Source: an uncultured Geobacteraceae bacterium
Lineage (GTDB): Bacteria > Desulfobacterota > Desulfuromonadia > Geobacterales > Pseudopelobacteraceae
Direction: 5' to 3'
DNA: 64,000 nt
Assembly: GCA_903901875.1 (NCBI GenBank)
Contig: CAIUSO010000151.1
Location: 38,987-102,986 of the forward strand
A program made the position numbers and the translations under genes. The notes under the pieces were generated by a model. It was given only the letters and a program-made list of their open reading frames with translations. It was not told where the DNA came from and made no database searches. Positions 52,782-61,643 of this stretch are shown in pieces. The stretch's first letter is position 1; every line of letters begins with the position of its first letter.

Positions 52782-55474
52782 GCCGTTTTTCTTTGAGACA
52801 TACCATGCGGGGACGACTGTTGCTCCTGGCGCTTACGGTTGAAGTACTTATGCTGACCATACTGGTATTCAACAGCCTGCGCGTTCAACATCGTGCCATG
52901 GCTGACCAGGCGCGGGTACAGGCCGATCAATTCCATCCGGTGCTCGAAGCGGCACTTACCGCCCCCCTTGCCCAAAGGGATTTTGCCACGGTTCAGGCCG
53001 TTATTAACGAGAGTAGGACCGCTGGTGGCGTCGACTATATTGTGGTCGTTGACAGATATGACAAGCGGGCCGGTGCGAGTGGCTGGCCTGCCGAAAAGGC
53101 CCTTCCGGAACCGAGTAAAGAGTTACCGTTTTTCAATAGCTCACGGGAACCTCGCTACGATGTTGTGGCACCGATTCTGATGGCTAACCAGCAATTGGGC
53201 ACCATACATTTTGGTCTTAACCTGTCGCGAATCGTCGCGGCACGGCGGATGCTGCTTATCCAGGGTATCAGCATTGCGGCAGTTGAAATACTCCTTTCAT
53301 CAATCATCCTGTTTCTACTTGGTTACTGGCTGACCCGCCACCTGTCGTCGCTCACGGAGGCAAGCCTGCAGGTCGCCTCGGGAAATCTCTCGCCCACCCA
53401 GGTACCGGAGGGTAAGGATGATGTGGGGCAGTTGGGAATTGCCTTCAACACCATGTCCCGTGTAATTTCTGAACGGGTAATTGAACTAACCGCCGCCAAG
53501 GAAATTGCAGAGGCTGCCAGCAGAACCAAGAGTGAGTTTCTCGCCAATATGAGCCATGAGATTCGCACCCCCATGAATGGAATCATCGGCATGACAGATC
53601 TTGTACTGGAAACAAAACTGGGACAGGAACAGGCAGAATATCTCCGTTCAGTCAAGACATCGGCCGATCACCTGCTTTCAATAATAAATGATGTCCTGGA
53701 TTTTTCTACAATCGAGGAAGGACGTATCGTCATTGACGAGTCCCCCTTCCTTCTCCGAAGCATGGTTGGGCAGACCCTGCGCTCCCTTGCTTCACGGGCG
53801 AACGCCAAGGGGCTTGAAATTGTATTTGACGTGGCTCCAAAAACGCCGGACACGTTGCTGGGAGACTCGGGGCGTCTTCGCCAGGTATTGATCAATCTGG
53901 TAGGAAACGCCATTAAATTCACCGAAAAAGGGTTTATCAGCGTGGTGGTGACCCAAGTAGAAAGTACCGCACAGGACGTACTGCTCAGATTTGAGGTCAT
54001 AGACAGAGGTATCGGCATCTCTCCTGAACAGCAGGAACGCATTTTTGAAGCATTTGAGCAGGGAGACTCATCAACGACAAAGCAATTTGGCGGGACAGGA
54101 CTGGGATTGTCCATTTCAAAACGCCTCGCCAGCTTGATGGGGGGTACCATCTCTGTTGTAAGCAGACCGGGTGAGGGAAGCTGTTTCAGCTTTACCGCCC
54201 GTTGCAATGTACAGCCCCCCCTTCACCCTGGCCCTACGGGCGACGACCACCTGACCGGGATTTCTGTTCTGGTGGCTGACGATAATGCCATTACTCGCCA
54301 GATGCTCAACAGCTTTCTCTGCCGATGGCATATCACGCCAATCCTCTGCCGGGACGCTGAAGAAACCCTCATAAAGCTTGCCCAGTTGCGTACGGAAGGT
54401 TCATTGCCGTCCATTATTTTGTGCGATGTCGCAATGCCCGGCACAGACGGATGGGAGTTGGCCAGAATCATTCGGTCAGAAAGTGCCTACGACCAGGTTC
54501 GCCTGGTGCTCATGCCGAGTACGGGAATGCGCAACGACGACGCGCTTGGCAGAGAGCTTCGCATTAGCGGGTACCTGACCAAACCGGTTATTCCGGAAGA
54601 ACTGCTCGCTGTGTTGACAACGATACACAATGGCCATGAGGTCAATAACGCAGCCCCGCTCTGTGTGAGTGTGGCTGAGACAGTACACTCGTGCCGTTCC
54701 ATACTGGTGGTCGATGATGTGGAAATAAACCGGGAAATGCTCCGTGCCACGTTAAACAAACAGGGTCACCGGATCACCATGGCCCAGAACGGTCAAGAGG
54801 CGGTCGAGCTGTTTTCCCGCAGTTCATTTGACCTCATCTTTATGGATATTCAGATGCCCATTCTTGATGGGTACGGAGCCGTGAAAGAAATACGAAGAAT
54901 AGAACTTGAACGGTCCCAATCACGAACACCCGTGATCGCCATGACCGCATATGCGATGGGAAAAGACCGAGACAAATGCCTTGCAGCGGGCATGGACGAG
55001 TATCTTTCAAAACCGGCCCGGCCCGCCGACATTTTGGCAACCGTTACCAAACTGCTCCCACCAGCAGAATCAACGGCTTATCCACCACTGAATGCCAATA
55101 CGGAACAGCAGGAACCTACCATGGTACGGAACAGCCCTGACAGTACCAGTGACATTTTCAACCACGAGGAACTGCTTGAACGTCTTGGCGGCCATGAAGA
55201 GATGCTGACCCAGTTTTTAGGCATGTTTATCAGGAACGTCAGCGGTTTTATGGAGGCACTCCAGAGTGCCATTGGCCGGGGGGATCTGGAGCAAATTCGC
55301 GTACAGGCCCATACCATCAAGGGAGCGGCAGGGAATATTTCTGCCGGCAAGATACGTAAAACCGCAGCCGAAATAGAAGCAGATGCCCGTGAGGGACGCT
55401 TGGACAGAACAGGCATCTTGTTCCCACAACTGGCCGAAGAGTTTGCCGCCTTTAAATCATTGGTTTCCCCGTAA
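52778..55474 (+). CDS. Hybrid sensor kinase with two receivers and an Hpt domain
   Basis: 898 residues. TM1 (about 13-33), a periplasmic loop of some 120 residues, TM2 (about 160-185), HAMP, HisKA (H in [17 protein letters not shown]), HATPase_c ([28 protein letters not shown]), receiver 1 (D in [12 protein letters not shown]), receiver 2 (D in [13 protein letters not shown]) and a C-terminal Hpt domain (H in [11 protein letters not shown]). All phosphorelay residues are present, BarA/EvgS-like. It overlaps the binding-protein gene by 4 bases, so that protein probably docks on its small periplasmic loop (inference). Confidence 0.94.
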   Translation: MSRFSLRHTMRGRLLLLALTVEVLMLTILVFNSLRVQHRAMADQARVQADQFHPVLEAALTAPLAQRDFATVQAVINESRTAGGVDYIVVVDRYDKRAGASGWPAEKALPEPSKELPFFNSSREPRYDVVAPILMANQQLGTIHFGLNLSRIVAARRMLLIQGISIAAVEILLSSIILFLLGYWLTRHLSSLTEASLQVASGNLSPTQVPEGKDDVGQLGIAFNTMSRVISERVIELTAAKEIAEAASRTKSEFLANMSHEIRTPMNGIIGMTDLVLETKLGQEQAEYLRSVKTSADHLLSIINDVLDFSTIEEGRIVIDESPFLLRSMVGQTLRSLASRANAKGLEIVFDVAPKTPDTLLGDSGRLRQVLINLVGNAIKFTEKGFISVVVTQVESTAQDVLLRFEVIDRGIGISPEQQERIFEAFEQGDSSTTKQFGGTGLGLSISKRLASLMGGTISVVSRPGEGSCFSFTARCNVQPPLHPGPTGDDHLTGISVLVADDNAITRQMLNSFLCRWHITPILCRDAEETLIKLAQLRTEGSLPSIILCDVAMPGTDGWELARIIRSESAYDQVRLVLMPSTGMRNDDALGRELRISGYLTKPVIPEELLAVLTTIHNGHEVNNAAPLCVSVAETVHSCRSILVVDDVEINREMLRATLNKQGHRITMAQNGQEAVELFSRSSFDLIFMDIQMPILDGYGAVKEIRRIELERSQSRTPVIAMTAYAMGKDRDKCLAAGMDEYLSKPARPADILATVTKLLPPAESTAYPPLNANTEQQEPTMVRNSPDSTSDIFNHEELLERLGGHEEMLTQFLGMFIRNVSGFMEALQSAIGRGDLEQIRVQAHTIKGAAGNISAGKIRKTAAEIEADAREGRLDRTGILFPQLAEEFAAFKSLVSP

Positions 55475-55507
55475 ATTACCATCGGGATTCCGGGCAGGGA
55501 GATTAAA

Positions 55508-56614
55508 ATGTTCGACGAAATATCAATACTTGCCGTTGACGATGACAACATGAACCTTGCCATGATTGAGGTCATGCTCGCTGATTTGGACTGCAAAATT
55601 TTTAAAGCAGAAAACGGCAAACGTGCTCTGGAATTAATGGAGACAGTGGAGCACATCGACCTTGTGCTCCTTGATCTGGAGATGCCAATCATGGATGGTT
55701 ATGAAACCCTCAAGCGGATCAAGCAGAGTTTCAACTGGCGAGATATTCCGGTTATCGTGGTAACTGCCGGGACAACTGAGGTCACACACACGCTTTCCCT
55801 CGGTGCCAATGACTTCATCGCCAAACCATTTAACCTCGAGGAGTTACGACTACGGGTCATGAACCACGTGCGGAGCAAGAAACTTTCCGATCTGGCCAAG
55901 GACATGAATAGTGTGCTGGAAGCTGAAGTCGTCAGAAAGACCGCCGCCCTGCAACAGGCCCTTGATCTGTCTCGAGAGGCCGAATTCGAAATTTCACTCA
56001 GGCTTGGCCGAGCCGCCGAATCCCGTGACCAGGAAACCGGCATGCACACACGCCGTATCAGTGAACTATCCAAGCGCTTGGCACAATTAGCCGGGATTCC
56101 TGAAGAGGAGTGCGAAATACTCCGTTTCGCCTCGCCACTCCATGACGTCGGCAAGATTGGTATCCCGGACAGAATACTGCTGAAGCCGGGCAAACTCGAC
56201 CCGGCGGAGTTCGACATCATGAAACTCCATACCACCATCGGTGACAAAATACTCTCCGAAGCAGAGCATTTTCCGGTCATCCATGCCGGTGGCATCATCG
56301 CACTTCAGCACCATGAAAAATGGGATGGCAGTGGCTATCCTTCCGGGATGTCAGGAGAAGAAATCCACATTTTTGCCAGAATCGTCTCGGTAGCCGATGT
56401 ATTTGACGCCCTCTGCTCCGAACGCCCCTACAAAAAGGCTTTTCCCCTTGAGAAGGCCATGGAGATCATGATGGAAGGGCGGGGAACTTTTTTTGAACCA
56501 CGCCTTCTCGACCTTTTTACCAACAATCTTGCCGATTTTGTCGCAATTAGGGAGAGACTTCAGGATATCCCGGGAGAAGAAGGCAATATCTTTTCAATCG
56601 ATGAGCTTGTATAA
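55508..56614 (+). CDS. Response regulator with HD-GYP phosphodiesterase domain
   Basis: 368 residues: receiver (D in LVLLDLEMPIMDGYE), a coiled linker (LAKDMNSVLEAEVVRKTAALQQALD), and HD-GYP domain with [45 protein letters not shown] and DVFDALCSERPYKKAF. All metal-binding residues are visible, so active c-di-GMP hydrolysis is expected. Placed 33 bases after the Hpt-containing kinase, the likely phosphodonor. GCAGGGAG lies before the ATG. Confidence 0.95.
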   Translation: MFDEISILAVDDDNMNLAMIEVMLADLDCKIFKAENGKRALELMETVEHIDLVLLDLEMPIMDGYETLKRIKQSFNWRDIPVIVVTAGTTEVTHTLSLGANDFIAKPFNLEELRLRVMNHVRSKKLSDLAKDMNSVLEAEVVRKTAALQQALDLSREAEFEISLRLGRAAESRDQETGMHTRRISELSKRLAQLAGIPEEECEILRFASPLHDVGKIGIPDRILLKPGKLDPAEFDIMKLHTTIGDKILSEAEHFPVIHAGGIIALQHHEKWDGSGYPSGMSGEEIHIFARIVSVADVFDALCSERPYKKAFPLEKAMEIMMEGRGTFFEPRLLDLFTNNLADFVAIRERLQDIPGEEGNIFSIDELV

Positions 56615-56728
56615 CTCTTTTTTGCCCCTCCTCTGGTCCAGAGAAGAGATAAACTGATTGCATATTTGATGTTATTTGGGATAGCATAGAGGGTGGTTAG
56701 TCCGAATGCATGTACTAAGGGGGTAGAG

Positions 56729-57361
56729 ATGTCGAAAGGTAAATTGGTTGTTATTGAGGGAATCTATGGTTCCGGGAAACTCGTTGTGGAGCTTGTTGAA
56801 AAATTGCGCACCGCGCTGGTGAGTGAAGGGCAGACAGTCTATGAGATCGACAGCCCTGACAGTGGTCGCGCACAGGTGATGGGCGTACAGGAACTCTCAG
56901 GTGGTTGGCGTTACGGTATGTTTAAACCTGATTTTTTCTTTGAACTTGCTTCACGGGCCCGCGTGTGTTCGGTAGCACGGGAAGAGATTAAACAGGGAAA
57001 ACTGGTGCTCTGCAAAAATTTTACCATGTCATCTATCGTTCATGCCCGGCTCAAGGGACATGACTGGTATCGTGAAGACCTCAACTGCCTTGAGGCCCGT
57101 GCACGGGGTCTGCAATTTGGTGGTGAAGTTTCACCTGATCTGACCATATTCATTGACATTTCGCCGGAAACCGCCGCCCAGGAACTTGGCGAGAGTATGG
57201 GGAGCAGCTGCAAACCGTCTGACTTGGTACTGCAGCAGCAATACTACCATGAAGAACTTTCAAAAATGCCCGCAACAAGCTGTAAAATCATTGACGGTAC
57301 CCGCCATGAGGATGATGTCTTCACAGAAGCCCTTGCATTGATTCAGGCTATTCTCTCCTAA
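56729..57361 (+). CDS. Thymidylate-kinase-like protein with altered catalytic motifs
   Basis: 210 residues with the overall thymidylate-kinase layout: P-loop region KLVVIEGIYGSGKLVVELVEKL, a middle CKNFTMSSIVHARLKG..., then LEARARGLQFGGEVSPDLTIFIDISPETAAQEL. The P-loop has leucine where GK[S/T] is required, and the family's DR[YF] dTMP-site motif is replaced by KNF. The genuine Tmk of the cell is therefore probably elsewhere. The start (MSKGKLV, 56729) has GGGGGTAG before it. A TTGCAT-like -35 with a weak -10 lies about 60-90 bases upstream. Function unknown; nucleotide binding is uncertain. Confidence 0.8.
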   Translation: MSKGKLVVIEGIYGSGKLVVELVEKLRTALVSEGQTVYEIDSPDSGRAQVMGVQELSGGWRYGMFKPDFFFELASRARVCSVAREEIKQGKLVLCKNFTMSSIVHARLKGHDWYREDLNCLEARARGLQFGGEVSPDLTIFIDISPETAAQELGESMGSSCKPSDLVLQQQYYHEELSKMPATSCKIIDGTRHEDDVFTEALALIQAILS

Positions 57362-57378
57362 TCACCGGTAACGAGAAA

Positions 57379-57417
57379 CACCGGAGCAGCGAAGTGATTA
57401 ACTTCGCTGCTCCGGTG
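57379..57417. terminator. Bidirectional hairpin terminator (17-bp perfect stem)
   Basis: CACCGGAGCAGCGAAGT, five-base loop, ACTTCGCTGCTCCGGTG, between the convergent kinase-like and NrfJ-like genes. The minus-strand side is followed by TTTCTCGT; the plus side has no T-run. It probably ends both transcripts. Confidence 0.8.
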
Positions 57418-57445
57418 TGGCGATGGCGATGGTCTCGATTACATT

Positions 57446-58222
57446 TTATTTTTTTGTTACTACATCTTCCACAATAACCCCATACTTATAGCCGGCACCA
57501 AAATCCCGATCCTTTGCGAGTGTTCCACTGACCGTCACCGTATCACCTACATTTATCGTCTCACGGGTGGTACAGACCAGATCGTTATTTTTTTTCCCCA
57601 GGGAACCGGTGCCATCCTGAATATGAATCCAGGTTTTCTTCATAATTCCTGTGGCTACCTTCACGACCTTGCCACGAATAACCACCTTTTTTTTATCCAG
57701 CTTGGCAGATTTTTTAAACGCTTCTTCAACCGTATAGGCGTTGGGACCGGTCGCCTTCTCCACCACTATTTTTTCCTTCACAGCAGCGGCCCCGCCACCG
57801 TTTTTCTGCTCCTTTTGCGCATCAGTGGACTTCGAAGACGGCACATTGGAGACATCAGGCTTTAGGGTTGGTGCTATACCGCTGGAAAAAATGATACTGT
57901 CAAAGGTACGCTTGAGGGTTTTACTCTCAAAGTTTTTCATGACAGTTCCATCGAGAAAACTTACGTAATCACCGACAGACACCTTTGTTTCCTGAACCGC
58001 CAGCCACACCTTCTCACCATCCTTCTTCTGAATGTTCACGTAACTATATCCGCCACCATTCAGCGTCTCAACCACGGTACCGGACATATATACCGGTAAA
58101 TTTTCAGACGATGCTCCGGAAGCGGCATCAACCTTCGGATGATTGGACGGCAACTCATCGGCAGAACAGGTTGCCGCAGCTGATAGAAGCGACAAGAACA
58201 ATATGGGTACTATTTTTTTCAT
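57446..58222 (-). CDS. Exported NrfJ-like protein with two OB folds
   Basis: 258 residues. Signal peptide (MKKIVPILFLSLLSAAATCSA), then two OB-fold units separated by a Lys/Ala/Gly-rich linker: MSGTVVETLNGGGYSYVNIQKKDGEKVWLAVQETKVSVGDYVSFLDGTVMKNFESKTLKRTFDSIIFS, and KKVVIRGKVVKVATGIMKKTWIHIQDGTGSLGKKNNDLVCTTRETINVGDTVTVSGTLAKDRDFGAGYKYGVIVED. The pattern G.V...GG+.YV.++..+..WLA recalls the NrfJ family linked to periplasmic nitrite reduction in epsilon-proteobacteria, but no nrfA is here. AAAGGGATG precedes the ATG at 58222. Role unknown. Confidence 0.85.
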   Translation of the reverse strand: MKKIVPILFLSLLSAAATCSADELPSNHPKVDAASGASSENLPVYMSGTVVETLNGGGYSYVNIQKKDGEKVWLAVQETKVSVGDYVSFLDGTVMKNFESKTLKRTFDSIIFSSGIAPTLKPDVSNVPSSKSTDAQKEQKNGGGAAAVKEKIVVEKATGPNAYTVEEAFKKSAKLDKKKVVIRGKVVKVATGIMKKTWIHIQDGTGSLGKKNNDLVCTTRETINVGDTVTVSGTLAKDRDFGAGYKYGVIVEDVVTKK

Positions 58223-58304
58223 GACATCCCTTTCATTGTTTGGATTGTGGTAAAATGTGCAGCGCGACCTGCGCGACAAGACGAAGGAACATTACGGCCG
58301 CTCA

Positions 58305-59012
58305 TCACACGGCATTCTTGATCTCCTTGATGATTTCAATCTGTCTTCGAAAAACAAACTGCGACAGAAGCCGCTCGCTTGTTTTATCCGGGAAAATGGC
58401 GTAGATGTACTGATACGGCAGTGAATCATCCTTAATTGCAACCAATTTTGCCGATACCTTTATTTCACAATCCGCAGAAAACTCTCCACCAGAAAGCATA
58501 AAACTAATGACCGCCTCGGTATCAAGTGCTAACGGGCAATATTTTTGCGTCGTGATATTCAACCCGGAAAGGGACATATCATGCAATTTCCCAACATAGG
58601 TACCCAAAGGTGACTCAACGGTAACTTCCGGACTCGGGTTCAAGGCCATTCTGAGGAAACTTCTCCGTTCGGCCATAATTTCAACGTATGAAAATTTATT
58701 AAAAGATGCCGCTTGTTTCTTGACGTTGACATATTGAACCTGGGCAAAAACGTCATGCTTGAAAAGCGGACTTCTGATGAAGGTTGAACGGCTCAGTTCA
58801 ATAATAACGGCCTGTTCTCCCTTTACATTCAGGTCAAGGCTCCCCCGTTCAACAGCAACGATGGTTGCAGGATACGAGAGGGGTAATCCTTTATAGTAAT
58901 TGATCAGCTTAACCGTACCGGTCTTGTTCGCCTTCAAAATTGCGACAATTTCTGCCTGGTCCTCATCATAGGTTTTCTGGATACGAGTCGTATATAAATT
59001 GTCAATATTCAT
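58305..59012 (-). CDS. PilZ-domain protein (c-di-GMP receptor)
   Basis: 235 residues. The N-terminal half is a YcgR-like flagellar-brake (PilZN) type region (KTGTVKLINYYKGLPLSYPATIVAVERGSLDLNVKGEQAVIIELSRSTFIRSPLF), the C-terminal half a PilZ domain with the c-di-GMP motifs ERRSFLRM (RxxxR) and DMSLSGLNI (DxSxxG). The frame extends upstream to a GTG at 59114, but the ATG at 59012 with GGGAAA before it gives the usual N terminus. Follows the HDOD gene and probably shares its promoter. Confidence 0.85.
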   Translation of the reverse strand: MNIDNLYTTRIQKTYDEDQAEIVAILKANKTGTVKLINYYKGLPLSYPATIVAVERGSLDLNVKGEQAVIIELSRSTFIRSPLFKHDVFAQVQYVNVKKQAASFNKFSYVEIMAERRSFLRMALNPSPEVTVESPLGTYVGKLHDMSLSGLNITTQKYCPLALDTEAVISFMLSGGEFSADCEIKVSAKLVAIKDDSLPYQYIYAIFPDKTSERLLSQFVFRRQIEIIKEIKNAV

Positions 59013-59117
59013 AAGTTTCCCATCAAAAGCGCACGAGTTAAAAATGTTCTCACCGCACAGACGGCTCGGCCGGTGCAAGGAACGACCTGAAGAATTGCAC
59101 TGTTTACACCCCACCCC

Positions 59118-59939
59118 CTACTCACCCGAACCCCGCATATCCGTTTCCATCCGTGCCAATACTGCCTCCGTTACCGAGAGCACATCCGCTTCCTTTAGAG
59201 CATCATCCGGCTGGATAAACCGGGGATAGGTATTCAGGTCATATAACCTGCTTTGGAAATTAACCAGTCGAACAATGGCGAGTAAAATATCGGAGTGATT
59301 AAAAGAATCTGCGTGGTGATTAGCCACGATGTTGCAGTATACGGACGGTATGTCCCAATGGTACATTATGCGGAACCCCTGCTCCACGTGCATGTCGGAG
59401 AAAACATCCAGCAGAGTTTCCTGATCAAGCTCACATTTGTTTTCCTTATTCAAGCTGATCTGCTCAAGAGCTTTCAGAAGGTACAGTTTACCGACATCGT
59501 GCAGTAACCCGGCAAGGTAGGCCTGATCGGCCAGATGCCGGTGTCCGGTGCCAATAGCCAGAGAGCGGCAGCCAACAGCACAGGCATGGGAGTGAATCCA
59601 CAAATGCTGCATTACTTCATCAACCACGGGAACATGGGAAGTATGGAGTGACGCTTGGGATGCTGCCATGGCCAGATTGGTTATCTGGCTAACGCCAAGA
59701 CGATTTACAGACTCCTTGATAGTCTCGGATTTATACCGTCCCGCATAGGCAGAAGAATTAGCCATCCTGAGGATCTGTACCGTGAGTGCTTGATCCTTGT
59801 TAATTATTTCTATAACGTCATTGATATCAACTTCTGCATTTGCCAGCAACTGGAGCAGCTCAAGTGCGACAGGATTAAACACCGGGAGCTCTATCGGCTG
59901 CAGACAAATTTGATAGCGAAGATCTAGAGAAAAACCCAT
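59118..59939 (-). CDS. HDOD-domain signalling protein
   Basis: 273 residues forming one HDOD domain: PVFNPVALELLQLLANAEVDINDVIEIINKDQALTVQILRMANSSAYAG, NRLGVSQITNLAMAAS, HSHACAVGCRSLAIG, and an intact LLHDVGKLYLL, which keeps the HD pair. HDOD proteins act in chemotaxis, biofilm and stress signalling, usually without proven enzyme activity. GGAAGGTGG lies just before the ATG at 59939; an ATG at 59969 has no ribosome site. The PilZ gene follows within 105 bases at most. Confidence 0.9.
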   Translation of the reverse strand: MGFSLDLRYQICLQPIELPVFNPVALELLQLLANAEVDINDVIEIINKDQALTVQILRMANSSAYAGRYKSETIKESVNRLGVSQITNLAMAASQASLHTSHVPVVDEVMQHLWIHSHACAVGCRSLAIGTGHRHLADQAYLAGLLHDVGKLYLLKALEQISLNKENKCELDQETLLDVFSDMHVEQGFRIMYHWDIPSVYCNIVANHHADSFNHSDILLAIVRLVNFQSRLYDLNTYPRFIQPDDALKEADVLSVTEAVLARMETDMRGSGE

Positions 59940-60058
59940 ATCCACCTTCCCACGAGCAGTGTGATTCATAAGACTATTCAGTCCACCAGATCAAGACAGA
60001 CTCAAAAGTCACGTAAAACAGCGGTTTTAAAAAATAAACACCAATTTTACCGGCGGAT

Positions 60059-60088
60059 ACCATACCACCTTCGCCAAAGTTCCGTCAA
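60059..60088 (-). promoter_or_regulatory. Possible sigma-70 promoter for the HDOD-PilZ unit
   Basis: Minus strand TTGACG (60088-60083), 18-base spacer, TATGGT (60064-60059), giving a leader of about 110 bases before the HDOD start at 59939. The -10 matches four of six. Confidence 0.35.
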
Positions 60089-60231
60089 AGCAAATAATCA
60101 TCTGCTTCGGAGAGCGCAGACCAGTTTGAAACAGGTGGTTTGTACCAGACAGATACAGTAATGGAGCTAATCTTACCAGTATACTCCTACAAAATAAAAT
60201 AAAACAGACTGTTTTTTTATGGTGGGAGTGA

Positions 60232-60413
60232 TATACTTCAATCATAGGTTGGAACTGAATATTGCTTCGGAGGTTTTATCATGGAAGAGACTCCGCCTGA
60301 GTGTGACCGAAAGTAGGAGGCTGGCGTGCTCCGTTGAAGCCGGTTTGGTTGCTACAATATCAAAGGGGGGCGATTTTATCGCAGATATTCCACCGGAAAT
60401 GTACGACACATAG
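60232..60413 (+). other. Possible small transcript or ORF region
   Basis: An extended -10 (TGATATACT; TATACT at 60232-60237) is followed by GGAGG (60269-60273) and an 11-codon ORF at 60281-60316 (MEETPPECDRK). An overlapping 64-codon frame (60219-60413) ends GGDFIADIPPEMYDT but lacks a ribosome site. A terminator closes the stretch at 60486-60513. I cannot match it to a known riboswitch. The rest of the 585-base gap 59940-60524 holds nothing else that I can support. Confidence 0.3.
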
Positions 60414-60485
60414 GTTTTAACAGTGATCCGAGGGTAGGTTGAATCGGAAGTATCCTTGAAAATGGAATTAGTTTATATCTCCCAG

Positions 60486-60513
60486 AAGCCCACCGATTGA
60501 TTTGGTGGGCTTT
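60486..60513 (+). terminator. Intrinsic terminator, plus strand
   Basis: AAGCCCACC, nine-base loop, GGTGGGCTT followed by TTC. Because both flanking genes are on the minus strand, a plus-strand terminator here implies a plus-strand transcript in the 60.2-60.5 kb gap; it may also serve the minus-strand HD-GYP gene ending at 60525. Confidence 0.65.
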
Positions 60514-60524
60514 TCATGTATATG

Positions 60525-61643
60525 TCAGCGGGAATTCGGAGATCCACTAACCTTGCCCCGTTGCCCTACCTGTTCCTGGCTTTTCTCATAAATAGCCGCA
60601 AATTCATCCATGATTTTATTAAATGCCGAGAGTACCTGTGGATCAAAGTGATGTGGCATGGTACGACCATCGCCCTGCAAGATAATGCGACAGGCGGTGT
60701 CATGGTCCAAAGCAGGCTTATAAACCCTGCTGCTTCGAAGTGCATCATATTGATCCACTATCATGACAATACGTCCTTCCATGGGGGTTTCTTCCCCACG
60801 CAAACCGGCTGGGTACCCCGAGCCATCCCAGCGTTCATGGTGAGTAGCAGCAATCACCGCCCCCATTTTCAGCATACTGTGGGGAGAACCCCTGAGAATT
60901 CGTTCTCCGATGGTCGTATGCTGCATAATGGTGGCAAATTCATCGGCGGTTAATTCCGATGGTTTCAAAAGTATTGAGTCCGGAATGCCAATTTTCCCGA
61001 CATCATGCATGGCACTGGCAACAGCAATATCACGGACAAAATTTTCCGACATAGCCAACTGCAGTGCCAACTGCTTTGCATACAAACCAATCCGGGAAAT
61101 ATGGATTCCGGTATCCTCATCACGAAGTTCGGCAGCAGCGGTAAGTCGTTCAATGATCTCCAGGCTCATATGGGTAATTTCACCGAGGGCGGCATGGAGC
61201 TCCGCCGTCCTCGTTGCAACTGTCAGCTCAAGTTCTGCCTTGTAATTTTTCTCAATCTGGGTCAACCTCTTGTAATTAAGTCCTTTCTCAATGGTATGAA
61301 CCAGTGCTGGCGGACGATACGGTTTGATGACAAAATCAAAGGCCCCCTTCTGTATGGCCTTGACCGCAATATCGAGATCGGCATAGGCCGTCATCAGTAC
61401 CACCGGCGTTTCCTTGTCGAGAAAGCGGATTTTTTCCAGAAGCTCAAGTCCATCCATAACCGGCATATTGATATCCGTCAGCACCAGATCGACCGGTTCC
61501 ATAACAAAGTGCTTCACCGCCTCCTGCCCACTGGAAAAGGCACGTACCGAAAACCCGAACTCGGTAAGAAGGGCTTTGACCGTTTCAAGCACAAAACGGT
61601 CGTCATCAACAACATATATTTTCCCACCAACGAAGTCAGACAT
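60525..61643 (-). CDS. Response regulator with HD-GYP phosphodiesterase domain
   Basis: 372 residues: receiver (D in [15 protein letters not shown]), coiled linker ([26 protein letters not shown]), HD-GYP with [38 protein letters not shown] and [16 protein letters not shown]. Catalytic residues are present. The [16 protein letters not shown] end is typical. It overlaps the upstream hybrid kinase gene by 8 bases, marking that kinase as its probable partner. Domain layout parallels the 55508 protein but the two are clearly diverged. Confidence 0.95.
   Translation of the reverse strand: MSDFVGGKIYVVDDDRFVLETVKALLTEFGFSVRAFSSGQEAVKHFVMEPVDLVLTDINMPVMDGLELLEKIRFLDKETPVVLMTAYADLDIAVKAIQKGAFDFVIKPYRPPALVHTIEKGLNYKRLTQIEKNYKAELELTVATRTAELHAALGEITHMSLEIIERLTAAAELRDEDTGIHISRIGLYAKQLALQLAMSENFVRDIAVASAMHDVGKIGIPDSILLKPSELTADEFATIMQHTTIGERILRGSPHSMLKMGAVIAATHHERWDGSGYPAGLRGEETPMEGRIVMIVDQYDALRSSRVYKPALDHDTACRIILQGDGRTMPHHFDPQVLSAFNKIMDEFAAIYEKSQEQVGQRGKVSGSPNSR

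Noticed and set aside
60244..60500. c-di-GMP (GEMM) riboswitch
   Set aside because: The region is near c-di-GMP genes and well structured, but the conserved GGGACGCAAAGCC and GGTAGGTAGCGGGGTT-like motifs are absent, and it points away from both neighbouring genes.
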